A DNA stretch of 64,000 nt from Mycobacterium intermedium (lineage in GTDB: Bacteria > Actinomycetota > Actinomycetes > Mycobacteriales > Mycobacteriaceae). Below, one piece after another: positions 38,033-47,946 of the stretch. The position numbers and the translations under genes were made by a program. The stretch covers positions 1 to 64,000 of the forward strand of contig NZ_MVHT01000031.1 of NCBI RefSeq assembly GCF_002086275.1. The letters are read 5' to 3'. Within the stretch, counting starts at the first letter, position 1, and each line of letters opens with the position of its first letter. The notes under the pieces are model-generated. The model saw nothing but the letters and a program-made list of their open reading frames with translations, searched no databases and was not told the DNA's origin.

Positions 38033-38536
38033 GTGCGTGGTCAACTCAGCGTGATGGCGGTGATTGCTGGTCTGGTTGCCTGCCTGCCGGCCGGCGGCTG
38101 CGGCGACAAACCGCGACCATCGGCGGCGGCCCGCTCGGATACCTGCCGGGTTTCGGACGGACCGTCGGCCGACACGGTGCGGCGGGCGATAGCTTCGGTT
38201 CCGGTCGAGGTGCCGGGGTCCTCTTGGGTCGAGATCGCCCGGGGGCACGCCAAGAACTGCCGTCTGTACTGGGTGCAGATCATCCCCACGATCGCCTCGG
38301 AATCCACCCCCCAGCAGCTGTTGTTCTTCGACCGCGACACTGCGCTGGGCCCGGCCACTCCCAAGCCGAAGCCGTATATCACCGTGCTGCCTCCCGCCGA
38401 CGACACTGTGCAGGTTCGGTATCAGTGGCGGGTGGGCTCGGATGAGGAATGCTGTCCGAGCGGCAGCGGCACCGTGAAATTCCAAATCGGACCGGACGGC
38501 AAGCTAACGGCGCTGGGGCCAATACCTCATCAATAG
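38033..38536 (+). CDS. lppP: LppP/LprE family lipoprotein
   Basis: 167 residues. Lipoprotein signal ending in AGGC (Cys23). The mature region begins GDKPRPSAAAR and contains SWVEIARGHAKNCRLYWVQII, PQQLLFFDRD and YQWRVGSDEECCPSGSG, the LppP/LprE pattern with conserved Cys pairs. GTG start; an internal ATG at 38054 is possible. Surface lipoprotein of unknown role. Divergent from the nitrate reductase. It occupies the lppP position near mez in M. tuberculosis. Confidence 0.85.
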   Translation: MRGQLSVMAVIAGLVACLPAGGCGDKPRPSAAARSDTCRVSDGPSADTVRRAIASVPVEVPGSSWVEIARGHAKNCRLYWVQIIPTIASESTPQQLLFFDRDTALGPATPKPKPYITVLPPADDTVQVRYQWRVGSDEECCPSGSGTVKFQIGPDGKLTALGPIPHQ

Positions 38537-38566
38537 CGTTGGTGTGCAACGCTTCACGGTTGTTCT

Positions 38567-40498
38567 CTAGTCGGGCAGATTCTCCGGGTGCAGCATCTCG
38601 GCGTACCGCAACGGTTCTGGGATGCCGAAGCCGTCCACCAGTGTCTGGGCGTGCGGGCGCAACCGCCGGCAGCGGTCGTTGATGCCGCGGGTGACCGCCT
38701 TGGCACGCTCTGTCGACAGATAGGTGTGCTCGATGTACCACGCCTTGTCTTCTTCGATCACCGACAACGCGTAGAGGTCGCACACCAAGTCGAGCAACTC
38801 GCGGGCCTCTCGGTCCTCGCACGACTCGATTCCGGCGACAAAGGCTTCCAACACGACGCGGTCGATGTGCGCCTGCGCCGCGTGCAGCACGTGGTCCTGG
38901 ACCGCGTTGAAGGCGTCGAAGGCCGACATCTCCTTGGATTTTGCCTGTAGCCGACGGGCCACCGACGACACCAGATACTCTTCGCGTTCCTCGAACATGT
39001 TGACCTGGGTACCGCGGTTGAACAGGCTGCCCTCTTCTTCGCTGTCCTGTCGGGCATCCACGATGCGTTGCATGATCGCCTCGGCCGCAGTGCGTTTCAT
39101 CACCCGATCGCTAACGGTGTTGGCCGCGAACCGGACCCACTCCACCGGGCTCATGCTCTTGATGTCGTCGGCGTAGGCGGTCAGCAGTTCTTTGGCCACC
39201 AGCTGGGTCAGCACGTGGTTGTCGCCTTCGAAGGTGGTGAAGACATCGGTGTCGGCCCGCAGGGCGATCAATCGGTTCTCGGCCATGTAGCCCGCACCGC
39301 CACAGGCCTCTCGGGCCTCCTGAATGGCCCGGCTGGCATGCCAGGTGTTGGCCGCCTTGAGCCCGGCGGCACGAGCCTCCAGCTCGCGTTGCTCTTCGCT
39401 GTCGACGACGTCCGAGGTCTGCAGGTCGTGGGTCTTGGACACCAACTCGTTCTGCGCGAACTGCAGCGCATACGAGCGCGCGATCAATGGGAGCAGCCGG
39501 CGCTGATGCACCAGGTAGTCCATGATCACCACTTCCTCGCCGTCGGGTCGGCTGAACTGCTTGCGCTGCAACGCATATCGGGTGGCGATGTCCAACGCCA
39601 CGCGGGCGGCGGCGCCGGCGCTGCCGCCCACCGTGACCCGGCCGCGGATCAAGGTGCCGATCATGGTGAAGAACCGGCGATTCGGGTTGTCGATCGGTGA
39701 GCTGTACGTGCCGTCCGGCGCAACCTCCCCGAACTTGTTCAGCAGGTTCTCGCGCGGAACCCGGACGTGGTCGAAGATGATGCGCCCGTTGTCCACACCG
39801 GGCAGACCCCCCTTGTAGTGGCAGTCCGATGTCGTCACACCCGGGAGGTCATTGCCGTCGGCGTCGCGGATCGGGACCAACACACAATGCACACCGTGGT
39901 TGATCGGTTTGCCGTCTTCGTGGGTGATCAGCTGCGCGAAAACCGCTGCGATGGTTGCCGTCTCGGCGGCGCCGCCGATGTAGTCCTTGCGCGCCGTCGG
40001 GGTGGGGGAGTCGATGATGAACTCTTCGGTCTCGGGATCGTAGGTCGCCGTGGTCTCCAACGCCTGGACGTCGCTGCCGTGCCCGGTCTCGGTCATCGCG
40101 AAACAACCGAGCAGTTCGAGGGTGATGGTCTTCTTCACGTATTCCGCGTGCCGCTCGGTGCCCAGGTTTTCCACCGCACCACCGAACAGGCCCCATTGCA
40201 CGCCCGCCTTGACCATCAGCGACAGGTCCGACATGGCCACCATCTCGATCATGGTGATCGCCGCGCCGACGTCGCCGGTGCCGCCGTGTTCTTTGCGGAA
40301 CCCCTCGTCGGACACGCCCGCCGTGGCCATGATCTGCATCTGCTCGGCGACCTTCGCGCGGGCGATGGCCGTGTTGGGCGTGTAGTGCGGGCGGAACGCT
40401 TCGTGATGCAGCTGTTTCCGCGTCAGGTTCTTGACGTCGCGCCAACGCCCGTCCAACGCGTTGCGTAGATGTTCGGCAGTACTTGTCGTTTGGGCCAT
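38567..40498 (-). CDS. Acyl-CoA dehydrogenase / acyl-CoA oxidase-type flavoprotein
   Basis: 643 residues, longer than ordinary acyl-CoA dehydrogenases (~380), matching the acyl-CoA oxidase-like group. Motifs: CFAMTETGHGSDV near residue 130, TTSDCHYKGGLPGVDNGRI, RVTVGGSAGAAARVALDIATRYALQRKQF, and ACGGAGYMAENRL in the FAD-binding C-terminal domain. Likely introduces a trans-2,3 double bond into acyl-CoA with FAD. Substrate is unknown. ATG with no strong ribosome binding site. Convergent with lppP. Confidence 0.92.
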   Translation of the reverse strand: MAQTTSTAEHLRNALDGRWRDVKNLTRKQLHHEAFRPHYTPNTAIARAKVAEQMQIMATAGVSDEGFRKEHGGTGDVGAAITMIEMVAMSDLSLMVKAGVQWGLFGGAVENLGTERHAEYVKKTITLELLGCFAMTETGHGSDVQALETTATYDPETEEFIIDSPTPTARKDYIGGAAETATIAAVFAQLITHEDGKPINHGVHCVLVPIRDADGNDLPGVTTSDCHYKGGLPGVDNGRIIFDHVRVPRENLLNKFGEVAPDGTYSSPIDNPNRRFFTMIGTLIRGRVTVGGSAGAAARVALDIATRYALQRKQFSRPDGEEVVIMDYLVHQRRLLPLIARSYALQFAQNELVSKTHDLQTSDVVDSEEQRELEARAAGLKAANTWHASRAIQEAREACGGAGYMAENRLIALRADTDVFTTFEGDNHVLTQLVAKELLTAYADDIKSMSPVEWVRFAANTVSDRVMKRTAAEAIMQRIVDARQDSEEEGSLFNRGTQVNMFEEREEYLVSSVARRLQAKSKEMSAFDAFNAVQDHVLHAAQAHIDRVVLEAFVAGIESCEDREARELLDLVCDLYALSVIEEDKAWYIEHTYLSTERAKAVTRGINDRCRRLRPHAQTLVDGFGIPEPLRYAEMLHPENLPD

Positions 40499-40618
40499 AC
40501 TCGACCGTAACGCGCAATTTGCGTCGCGGGAATAAAGTTATGCATTCAATTGCGTGCGTGACGCCGCCATGGCCGACCGCCCGAAAACACCCACCGCGAG
40601 TTGAGTTTAGATAGCGCA

Positions 40619-41359
40619 ATGCCCCAGAAAGATTTGGACGACGCGGACGGTCATTCCGAACCGGCCCAGATGTCTGATGTCGGACACTCTCACTCCGACG
40701 TCAGCGGGGGGTGGCTGCGAGCGGCCGCCTTCGGGGCGATGGACGGCCTGGTCAGCAATACCGCGTTGATCGCGGGCGTGGCCGCCGCGGAAAGCGCCCA
40801 CGCCACCGTTGTCAGCGGCATCGCCGGCCTGTTAGCCGGGGCGTTTTCGATGGCCTTGGGTGAGTACACGTCGGTGACCACCGCCAACGAACAGATCGAC
40901 TCGGAAGTGCACGTCGAACGTCGCGCGTTCCGCACCCGTCAGGAGGCCGAACGCGAGGAACTGGTCGCAATGCTGATGCGGATGGGCATGACCGAGGCGA
41001 CCGCGCGTGCCGCTACCGAGGAAATCCACCGCGATGAAAACAAGGCGATCGGCTTCCATCTGGTGCAGGAGATCGGCGTCGATCCCGCCCAGAAACCGTC
41101 GGCCCGGTTGGCCGCGACGTCATCCTTCGCGATGTTCGCCATCGGAGCGTTAATCCCGCTGCTCCCATACCTTCTCGGGTATGGGTCATTGGTGCCCGGG
41201 CTGCTGTGCGGGGGGATCGGGTTGATGGTTGCCGGTGGCCTGACCGCGCCGTTCACCCGCAGGCCGATCTGGTGGGCTGCCTTACGGCAGCTGGCCTTCG
41301 GCGCGATCGCCGTGGCCGCCACCTATTTGGTTGGCCTGCTCGTTGCCTCCCTCATCTGA
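40619..41359 (+). CDS. VIT1/CCC1-family iron/manganese transporter
   Basis: 246 residues from ATG 40619 (a TTG at 40601 would add six). N-terminal His-rich stretch, then the VIT family signature AAAFGAMDGLVSNTALIAGVA in helix 1 and GAFSMALGEYTSVTTANEQ. A cytoplasmic loop with EEIHRDE-type acidic residues and three more membrane helices follow. Exports or stores Fe2+/Mn2+ in plants and fungi; in bacteria the family is less defined. Its last 78 bp overlap the end of the convergent ABC/FHA gene. Confidence 0.9.
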   Translation: MPQKDLDDADGHSEPAQMSDVGHSHSDVSGGWLRAAAFGAMDGLVSNTALIAGVAAAESAHATVVSGIAGLLAGAFSMALGEYTSVTTANEQIDSEVHVERRAFRTRQEAEREELVAMLMRMGMTEATARAATEEIHRDENKAIGFHLVQEIGVDPAQKPSARLAATSSFAMFAIGALIPLLPYLLGYGSLVPGLLCGGIGLMVAGGLTAPFTRRPIWWAALRQLAFGAIAVAATYLVGLLVASLI

Positions 41360-43747
41360 AGGATGGTCGTGCTGGCCTCGAGCGCTGGCAGGGGTCACCG
41401 GGCGTAGTCGATAGAGGACAAAGCCGGCCCACAGCGCCCCGAGGACGGCGAGGATGCCCATGTCGAACACCCACCAGCCCGCGTAGTGGGTCCATGTCTC
41501 GTTGTGGATGGCCAGCGCGTCGACCCTGCGCACGTCAACCGTGGCGGCCGACGCCGCGAATCCCCAGCGGGCCGGAATCAACCAGGAAATCTGGTCGAGG
41601 CCCCATTTGCCGACCAGCGGCAGAATGCCTCCCGCGAACAGCACCGATGCCAACACGACCGGCACGAACAGCGGTAACACCTCGCGCAGCGACCTGCCCA
41701 ACGACGACAACGCGAGCCCGACGATCGCCGACACGACGGTCGTTGCGGCCACGGCCGCATAGAGCTCCACATCCGCACTGCCGAGCAGGGTCGCGCCGTA
41801 GGCCGGGCCACCTTTGACGACGATGACGACGGTGGTCAGGATGGCGGCCTGAACGGCCGCGACCGCCCCGAAAACGATGAGCTTGGCGAGCAGATACGCC
41901 GACGAGGCCAGCCCGACGGCCTGCTCTCGTCGAAAAATCAGGCGCTCGCCGACGATGTCGCGGATGGTCAGTGTCGTGCCCGCGATCACCGCGGCGATGT
42001 TCAGCGCGGCCAGGATTTCGATGGCTTGATGTGGGTTGGGGCCGGACGGATCGGACCGGTTGAAGCCGGAACTGCCAGGGACCAGCAGCGGCAACGCGGC
42101 CAGCGCAGACGTCAGTAGCAGCAGGAAGAGCAAGAAGAAGTGGCCGGCGACCAACAGTCGAGCCTGCCGCCGGAGCATCAACCACAGTTGCCGGCCAACA
42201 CCGGGACTGGCCGGCGGCCGCATCGGTCTGGCCACCGACGGCGGCGTAAGCCAGACCGACGCCTGTTGGCGGTCGAGAAACGCCTGGTGGGCTCCCTGCG
42301 GGTCGGCGCTGATCCGCCCGAAGATCTGATACCAGTCGACGGTGCCGAAGGCGGATTCGAGCTGCGTGGGTGGCCCGGCGAACGCCAAGGTTCCGGTCGG
42401 GGTCAGCACCAGCACTTGGTCGCACGTGTTGACATGCGCCAGTGCGGGGGTTGCTACGACGACCACACAGCCAAGGTCGGCCTGTCTGCGCAGTACCGAC
42501 ATGACGTGATTTTCCTGCACGGGATCCAGGCCCGCGGTCAGCTCGTCGACCACCAGCAGCGACGGCCTGGTGAGCAGCTCGACCGCCAGCGATGCGCAGC
42601 GGCGCAGTTCGGGCGGCAGTTTGCCCACCCGGGTCTCGCGGTATGGGGCCAACCCGAGTTCATCGATGAGTTGGTCCACCACCCGACGCCGATGGTCGGG
42701 TGGCGTGTCGGCAGGTAAACGCAGCTCGGCGCCGTATTCCAGTGCTCGTTCGACGGTGAGATGCCGATGCACGCGTTCGTCGCCGGACACGACCCCGACC
42801 CGGAAGCGCATCGCTTCCGGCTCGGCATGCGCGTCGTGCCCGTCGACCGTCAACACCCCGGAAGTGAGCGCTCGGGTGGCGCCCAGCACCCCGAGGAGAG
42901 CGGAGTTGCGGCCCCGCGACGGTCCCGCGACCGCGACGAGCGAACCCGGGCGCGCCGTGAACGTGATGTTCGACAGCAGCGCCTGTCCATTGACGGTGAG
43001 GCCCAGCTGGTACGCGGAGATACCGATTGTCCGGGCGCCGGGTTGTAGCGGTAGCCGGCTGGTTGTCGGGTAGGGCTCAGCGGAGCCGGTGTCCGTCCCG
43101 GTGTCCGATATTGCGCCCGCGCCGGTGTGAGCTGGCGGTGTCGGGGCTTCTTCGCCGGCCGGCCGGTAGGGCACCTCGATCAGCTCCGTCGACGCCGGTT
43201 CGGGCGGCGCGGCCGGTGGCGGCTCCGGCGGGACGGGTAGCGGTGTGGTCTCCCATTCGGTCGGATGGTGCTGGGTGGCCGGTTCGGGCGCAACAGGTTC
43301 TGTGGGTGCGGCGGGCACGGGGGCCGGGGGTTCGGGATGCGCTTCGGCAGCCGCCGGATCCAGAGATGGCAGCGGCACCGGCCGCGGCGGATCGGTTGGT
43401 TGTGCCGACGGACCAGGGGGCGCCCCGAGTTGGAAGCTCAATCGCGGCCCTTGCTCCGGGTCGCTCAAAGTAATCGACTGCCCATCGGCGATATCCAGTG
43501 TCGACACCCGGGCGCGTCCGACGTAGAGGCCGCGGCCGCTGCGGTCGATGGCCACCCAATGGGCTGCGCTGTACCGCAGCACCAAGTCCGGGATCAGCTC
43601 TGGCGGGGTGTTCTGGTCCACCAGGCCGGGCCGGTCCAGCCGGATGTCGCACTCGTCGCCGACGCCGACGATCACGTCGCGGCCAGGATGAAAGACGTAA
43701 TGCAACGGACCGACCCACACGGTCAATAGCGAGGTGTTCGATGTCAA
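41282..43747 (-). CDS. FHA-ABC half-transporter with degenerate nucleotide-binding motifs
   Basis: 821 residues. N-terminal FHA-like domain (~1-110: GVGDECDIRL, but the usual GR and SxxH phosphothreonine contacts are not seen), a ~130-residue Pro-rich linker, an ABC ATPase domain (~235-470) and six-helix ABC2 membrane domain (~540-800). The fold order matches M. tuberculosis Rv1747. In the ATPase the P-loop reads GPSRGRNSALL, with Asn281 in place of the ATP-binding Lys, and the signature LSGGQ reads LPPELRRCA; Walker B VVDELTAGLD is kept. TTG start at 43747 with GAGGCA upstream. Exported substrate unknown; may have a regulatory rather than ATP-hydrolysing role. Confidence 0.85.
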   Translation of the reverse strand: MTSNTSLLTVWVGPLHYVFHPGRDVIVGVGDECDIRLDRPGLVDQNTPPELIPDLVLRYSAAHWVAIDRSGRGLYVGRARVSTLDIADGQSITLSDPEQGPRLSFQLGAPPGPSAQPTDPPRPVPLPSLDPAAAEAHPEPPAPVPAAPTEPVAPEPATQHHPTEWETTPLPVPPEPPPAAPPEPASTELIEVPYRPAGEEAPTPPAHTGAGAISDTGTDTGSAEPYPTTSRLPLQPGARTIGISAYQLGLTVNGQALLSNITFTARPGSLVAVAGPSRGRNSALLGVLGATRALTSGVLTVDGHDAHAEPEAMRFRVGVVSGDERVHRHLTVERALEYGAELRLPADTPPDHRRRVVDQLIDELGLAPYRETRVGKLPPELRRCASLAVELLTRPSLLVVDELTAGLDPVQENHVMSVLRRQADLGCVVVVATPALAHVNTCDQVLVLTPTGTLAFAGPPTQLESAFGTVDWYQIFGRISADPQGAHQAFLDRQQASVWLTPPSVARPMRPPASPGVGRQLWLMLRRQARLLVAGHFFLLFLLLLTSALAALPLLVPGSSGFNRSDPSGPNPHQAIEILAALNIAAVIAGTTLTIRDIVGERLIFRREQAVGLASSAYLLAKLIVFGAVAAVQAAILTTVVIVVKGGPAYGATLLGSADVELYAAVAATTVVSAIVGLALSSLGRSLREVLPLFVPVVLASVLFAGGILPLVGKWGLDQISWLIPARWGFAASAATVDVRRVDALAIHNETWTHYAGWWVFDMGILAVLGALWAGFVLYRLRPVTPASARGQHDHPSDEGGNEQANQIGGGHGDRAEGQLP

Positions 43748-43855
43748 AGTGCCTCGCTTCGCATGGCCGCCACCCTATTGATGCTGGGGCTAGATACCTA
43801 CCCGCTTACGCCTACTACTCACGATTACCAGTCCAGCATGAGAAGGGACTACTGA

Positions 43856-44332
43856 TTACAGAGTATTGCGGCCCGGTGCCGCGGCGGCATTGTCGAGCAG
43901 GCGGCGCAGCACCTCGACAGCCTCGGCCAACACCTGGCGCTCGCTCGGTTCGAGCCGAGCCAGTTGCGGTGCGATCGCGGCCGCCCGGTCGGCGCGGACC
44001 GCATTCAGGGTGCGAATTCCGTCAGGCGTGATGCGAATGCGGACCGCCCGCGCATCTCCGGGGTCGGTGGTGCGTGACACCAGGCCGGCTTCTTCGAGTC
44101 GGCGAACCTGGGTGGTCATCGTGGGTTGCGAGCAGTGGTCGACGGCGGCCAGATCGCCGATGCGTGCTTCGCCCTGAGCTTCGATCGTGGCCAGCAGTCG
44201 CGCCTGCGCCGCGGGCAGCGGCATTTGGATTCGCTGGGTGGCCAGCCTGTTGAGCCGCGCCACGACGGCCAGCAGGTCGGCTCCCAGGCCGTGCAGGGCT
44301 TCGGTGTCTCGACCGACGGCGGATGAACTCAT
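43856..44332 (-). CDS. MarR family transcriptional regulator
   Basis: 158 residues from the ATG at 44332; the longer upstream frame has a less likely start. Winged helix-turn-helix: [49 protein letters not shown], wing [19 protein letters not shown]. Homologue of Rv2327 by position. Divergent from the ECF-transporter operon (130 bp), which it may regulate. Confidence 0.9.
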   Translation of the reverse strand: MSSSAVGRDTEALHGLGADLLAVVARLNRLATQRIQMPLPAAQARLLATIEAQGEARIGDLAAVDHCSQPTMTTQVRRLEEAGLVSRTTDPGDARAVRIRITPDGIRTLNAVRADRAAAIAPQLARLEPSERQVLAEAVEVLRRLLDNAAAAPGRNTL

Positions 44333-44462
44333 ATGCCCATCGTTGCATAGCTTTGCTATGCGAGACCAACCGTGGACCAGCGTGTTTCGCGAGCTCATGC
44401 GCGGGTGCGTGGAAAGCGGTGTAGTGCACCGGCTTAGCGTCTGTCCTGGCAGAATCGGTGAA

Positions 44463-46508
44463 GTGAGCTCGCCGGACCCCGCACATATCCACCATCAGCG
44501 TGGTCCGCTTCGTCCGGGCGAACTGGCTCAAGCATCGGTCATGGCCGCGTTGTGCGCGGTGACCGCCATCATCTCCGTCGTCGTCCCCTTTGCCGCCGGC
44601 CTTGCGCTGCTGGGTACCGTGCCCACCGGCCTGCTGGCGTATCGCTACCGGTTGCGGGTGTTGACCGCCGCGACGGTAGGCGCTGGCATGATCGCCTTCC
44701 TGATCGCCGGCCCGGGCGGCTTCATGGGCGTCGTCCACAGCGCCTACATCGGCGGGCTGACCGGCCTGGTCAAGCGCAAAGGTCGCGGCACGCCGACGGT
44801 GATTGTGGCGTCCCTGATCGCCGGACTGATTTTCGGCGGCGCGATGGTCGGCCTGTTGGCCGTAATGACCCGGCTGCGCTCGCTGATCTTCAAGGTGATG
44901 ACCGCCAACGTCGAAGGGTTCTCGTCGTTCCTGGGCCGGATTGGCTTGCCGCGCGTCGGCGCCGACCTTGAGCGGTACTTCGCGCAGGGCTTGCACTACT
45001 GGCCCTGGGTGCTGCTCGTCTATTTCACCGTCGGCATCGTGATCGTGTCGCTGATCGGGTGGTGGGCACTGTCGCGACTGTTGGAGCGGATGCGCGGGGT
45101 GCCCGACGTGCACAAGCTGGACGCTCCCGTGCATGATGACGGCCCGATCGGGCCGGTCCCGGTGCGTTTGACCAACGTGCGCTTCCGGTATCCCGGAGCC
45201 GGCCAAGACGCGTTGCCCGAGATCAGTCTTGAGGTCAATCCCGGCGAACACCTGGCGATCACCGGCGCCAACGGCTCCGGAAAGACCACGCTGATGTTGC
45301 TGCTCGCCGGTCGCGAGCCGACGTCGGGCACGCTCGAGCGCCCCGGGTCGGTGGGCCTGGGCAAGTTGGGGGGCACGGCGGTTGTCCTGCAGCACCCGGA
45401 AAGCCAGGTCCTGGGCACCCGGGTTGCCGACGACGTGGTCTGGGGACTGCCACCGGGCACCAAGATCGACGTCGACAAGTTGCTCGCCGAGGTGGGCCTC
45501 GAGGGCCTGGCCGAACGGGACACCGGCGGCCTGTCCGGCGGGGAACTGCAGCGCCTTGCGCTAGCGGCGGCGTTGGCCCGGGAGCCGGCCATGCTGATCG
45601 CGGACGAGGTCACCACGATGGTTGACCAGGAAGGCCGCGAAGGGCTGCTGCGCGTGCTGTCCGGACTGACCAAACGACACCGGACCGCGCTGGTGCACAT
45701 CACGCACTACAACAACGAGGCCGATTCGGCCGACCGCACGATCAAGCTCAGCGATTCGCCGGACAACGCCGGACTCGAGACCTCGGATGTGCCGATGCCG
45801 GCCGTCGGCGCCGACGGCGACCACAAGCCGGCCCTCGAACTCATCGGTGTCGGACACGAATACGGCAGCGGCACCCCCTGGGCCAAGACCGCGCTGCACG
45901 ACATCAATTTCGTCGTGGAGCAGGGCGACGGCGTGCTGATCCACGGCGGCAACGGCTCGGGTAAGTCGACGCTGGCATGGATCATGGCCGGGCTCACGGT
46001 TCCGACGACGGGCGCCTGCCTGCTCGACGGCCGGCCGACACACGAGCAGGTCGGCGCGGTGGCCTTGTCGTTCCAAGCGGCTCGGCTGCAACTGATGCGC
46101 AGTCGCGTGGACCTCGAAGTCGCGTCGGCGGCGGGCTTTTCGCATCGCGACGAGGAGCGGGTGGCCAGGGCGCTGAGCGTGGTGGGACTGGATCCGGCGC
46201 TCGGCAAGCGCAGCATCGACCGACTCAGCGGTGGTCAGATGCGCCGTGTGGTCCTGGCGGGCCTCCTCGCGTGTTCGCCCCGGGCGTTGATCCTCGACGA
46301 GCCGTTGGCGGGGCTGGATACGGCCAGTCAACGCAGTCTGCTGCGGTTGTTGGAGAACCTGCGCCGCGAGCAGGGCTTGACGGTCGTCGTCATTTCGCAC
46401 GACTTCGCCGGAATGGAAGGACTCTGTCCGCGCACGCTGCATCTGCGCAACGGCACGGTGGAATCGGCGCCGACGGTGTCGTTGCCGGGAGCGGGAGCAG
46501 CATCATGA
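44463..46508 (+). CDS. Energy-coupling factor transporter: membrane S-like part fused to two ATPase domains
   Basis: 681 residues from GTG 44463. An N-terminal ~200-residue membrane region (about five helices: [23 protein letters not shown] etc.) is followed by two ABC ATPases. The first has Walker [12 protein letters not shown], signature LSGGELQR and Walker [12 protein letters not shown]; the second has [19 protein letters not shown] and [11 protein letters not shown]. All key residues are present. Fusion of S, A and A' components, with the T component encoded next (ATGA overlap). Imports a micronutrient, not identified. Orthologue by position of Rv2326c. Confidence 0.9.
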   Translation: MSSPDPAHIHHQRGPLRPGELAQASVMAALCAVTAIISVVVPFAAGLALLGTVPTGLLAYRYRLRVLTAATVGAGMIAFLIAGPGGFMGVVHSAYIGGLTGLVKRKGRGTPTVIVASLIAGLIFGGAMVGLLAVMTRLRSLIFKVMTANVEGFSSFLGRIGLPRVGADLERYFAQGLHYWPWVLLVYFTVGIVIVSLIGWWALSRLLERMRGVPDVHKLDAPVHDDGPIGPVPVRLTNVRFRYPGAGQDALPEISLEVNPGEHLAITGANGSGKTTLMLLLAGREPTSGTLERPGSVGLGKLGGTAVVLQHPESQVLGTRVADDVVWGLPPGTKIDVDKLLAEVGLEGLAERDTGGLSGGELQRLALAAALAREPAMLIADEVTTMVDQEGREGLLRVLSGLTKRHRTALVHITHYNNEADSADRTIKLSDSPDNAGLETSDVPMPAVGADGDHKPALELIGVGHEYGSGTPWAKTALHDINFVVEQGDGVLIHGGNGSGKSTLAWIMAGLTVPTTGACLLDGRPTHEQVGAVALSFQAARLQLMRSRVDLEVASAAGFSHRDEERVARALSVVGLDPALGKRSIDRLSGGQMRRVVLAGLLACSPRALILDEPLAGLDTASQRSLLRLLENLRREQGLTVVVISHDFAGMEGLCPRTLHLRNGTVESAPTVSLPGAGAAS

Positions 46509-47368
46509 CTTCGTCCGTCGTGAAGTCCTCGACCGCGAACCGCCGCGGAGCGAAGCGGCCCGGCCGTCCGGTCGTGTTGCTGGTTCCGGTGCCCGGCGAC
46601 TCGGTCATCCACAACATGTGGGCTGGAACCAAACTGCTTGTGGTGTTTGGAATTTCGCTGCTGCTCACGTTCTATCCGGGTTGGGTGTCGATCGGCTTGA
46701 TGTCGGCCCTGGTGCTGGTCGCGGCGCGGCTTGCGCACATACCGCGCGGCGCGTTGCCTTCGGTGCCGCGCTGGCTGTGGATCGTCATTGCGATCGGCTT
46801 CATCACCGCCGCACTGGCCGGCGGCACTCCGGAGATCACCATTCACGGAGTCGAGGTCGGACTCGGCGGGGCGCTGAATTTCCTGCGGATCACCGCGCTG
46901 TCCATCCTGTTGCTCGGGTTGGGTGCGATGGTGTCCTGGACCACGAATATCGCCGAAATCGGGCCCGCGGTAGCCACCTTGGGGCGTCCGCTCCGACTGT
47001 TGCGAATACCGGTGGACGAATGGGCGGCCACGCTGGCGTTGGCGTTGCGTGCCTTCCCGATGCTGATCGACGAATTCCAGGTGCTTTACGCCGCCCGGCG
47101 CCTGCGACCCAAACAAGTGGTCAAGGGCCGCAAGGCGCGGCGCCGCCAGCGCTGGCTGGAGATGATCGATCTGCTCGCCGCGGCGATGACCGTGACGCTG
47201 CGGCGGGGGGACGAGATGGGTGACGCGATCACCGCACGTGGCGGCATCGGTCAGTTGTCGGCAAAGCCGGTGCGTCCCAAGCTCGCAGACTGGGTGACGA
47301 TCGGGCTCACCCTCGCGGCCAGTGCTGCGGCCGTGGCGATCGACACGATCTTTATCACGAGCTACTAG
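46505..47368 (+). CDS. ecfT: EcfT (CbiQ-type) transmembrane component
   Basis: 287 residues from ATG 46505, overlapping the previous stop. CbiQ/EcfT family: five membrane helices and the two coupling-helix motifs AARRLRPK and ITARGGI (A-R-G) that bind the ATPases. The N-terminus carries a ~45-residue basic leader. Completes the transporter. It ends 6 bp before the convergent AsnC gene. Confidence 0.92.
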   Translation: MTSSVVKSSTANRRGAKRPGRPVVLLVPVPGDSVIHNMWAGTKLLVVFGISLLLTFYPGWVSIGLMSALVLVAARLAHIPRGALPSVPRWLWIVIAIGFITAALAGGTPEITIHGVEVGLGGALNFLRITALSILLLGLGAMVSWTTNIAEIGPAVATLGRPLRLLRIPVDEWAATLALALRAFPMLIDEFQVLYAARRLRPKQVVKGRKARRRQRWLEMIDLLAAAMTVTLRRGDEMGDAITARGGIGQLSAKPVRPKLADWVTIGLTLAASAAAVAIDTIFITSY

Positions 47369-47374
47369 AGCGTT

Positions 47375-47821
47375 TCAGGGCCGCATCCGGTCGATAAGGT
47401 TCGACAGCACGACAACACTTTCGCTGCGTTCGATGTCAGCGCTCGACCGGATGCGCTCGAGTGCGGTTTCCAGGTGCCGCATATCGCGGGCGAGGACGTG
47501 CAGGATCGCGTCGGACGTTCCGGTCACGGTGGCCGCGGTGACGACCTCGGGGATGTCGACCCACGCCGCCCGTAGCTGATCGGGCGCAATCCTGCCGCGG
47601 CAGAACACTTGCACGTAGGCTTCGGTGTTCCAGCCCAGCGCGTTTCGGTCGATGACGGTGGTGAAGCCTTTGATGACGCCGCTGTCGACCAGTCGGTCGA
47701 CGCGGCGCTTCACCGCCGGCGCGGACAGGTTCACCTTCAGCCCGATCTCGGCGAACGTGGCCCGCGCATTTTCGGCCAGTTCGACCAGGATGCGCTCGTC
47801 AGTCTCATCAAGCCGGTCCAC
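47375..47821 (-). CDS. AsnC/Lrp family transcriptional regulator
   Basis: 148 residues from the GTG at 47821 (a longer frame to 47857 has a Cys-rich non-typical start). N-terminal HTH: DRLDETDERILVELAENARATFAEIGLKVNLSAPAVKRRVDRL. C-terminal RAM/ACT-like domain with effector-binding VTGTSDAILHVLARD. Divergent from the arginine-catabolism operon across an AT-rich gap with inverted repeats, so it most likely controls that operon in response to arginine or ornithine. Corresponds to Rv2324. Confidence 0.93.
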   Translation of the reverse strand: MDRLDETDERILVELAENARATFAEIGLKVNLSAPAVKRRVDRLVDSGVIKGFTTVIDRNALGWNTEAYVQVFCRGRIAPDQLRAAWVDIPEVVTAATVTGTSDAILHVLARDMRHLETALERIRSSADIERSESVVVLSNLIDRMRP

Positions 47822-47873
47822 CTCGCACCCCCGTCTGCCCTTCGCGCAACAAATCATCGGTTAGCAGGATTTC

Positions 47874-47921
47874 GCACAATATTTTAGTCATATATAAGCA
47901 AGATTCGTCGTTTGCTTGTGC
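47874..47921. promoter_or_regulatory. Probable AsnC/Lrp operator and divergent promoter
   Basis: GCACAA (47874-47879) is inverted as TTGTGC (47916-47921), and an inner pair AAGCAA (47896-47901) / TTGCTT (47912-47917) is nested in it. The stretch from about 47870 to 47945 is strikingly A/T-rich for this genome. It lies between the AsnC gene and the ddaH-like start, the expected place for the regulator's binding sites. Confidence 0.6.
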
Positions 47922-47946
47922 AAATAAGGGCAAATATGGTGGATTT

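Noticed and set aside
36932..38485. 517-codon minus frame over the nitrate reductase start
   Set aside because: It is out of frame with the [4Fe-4S] and molybdopterin motifs.
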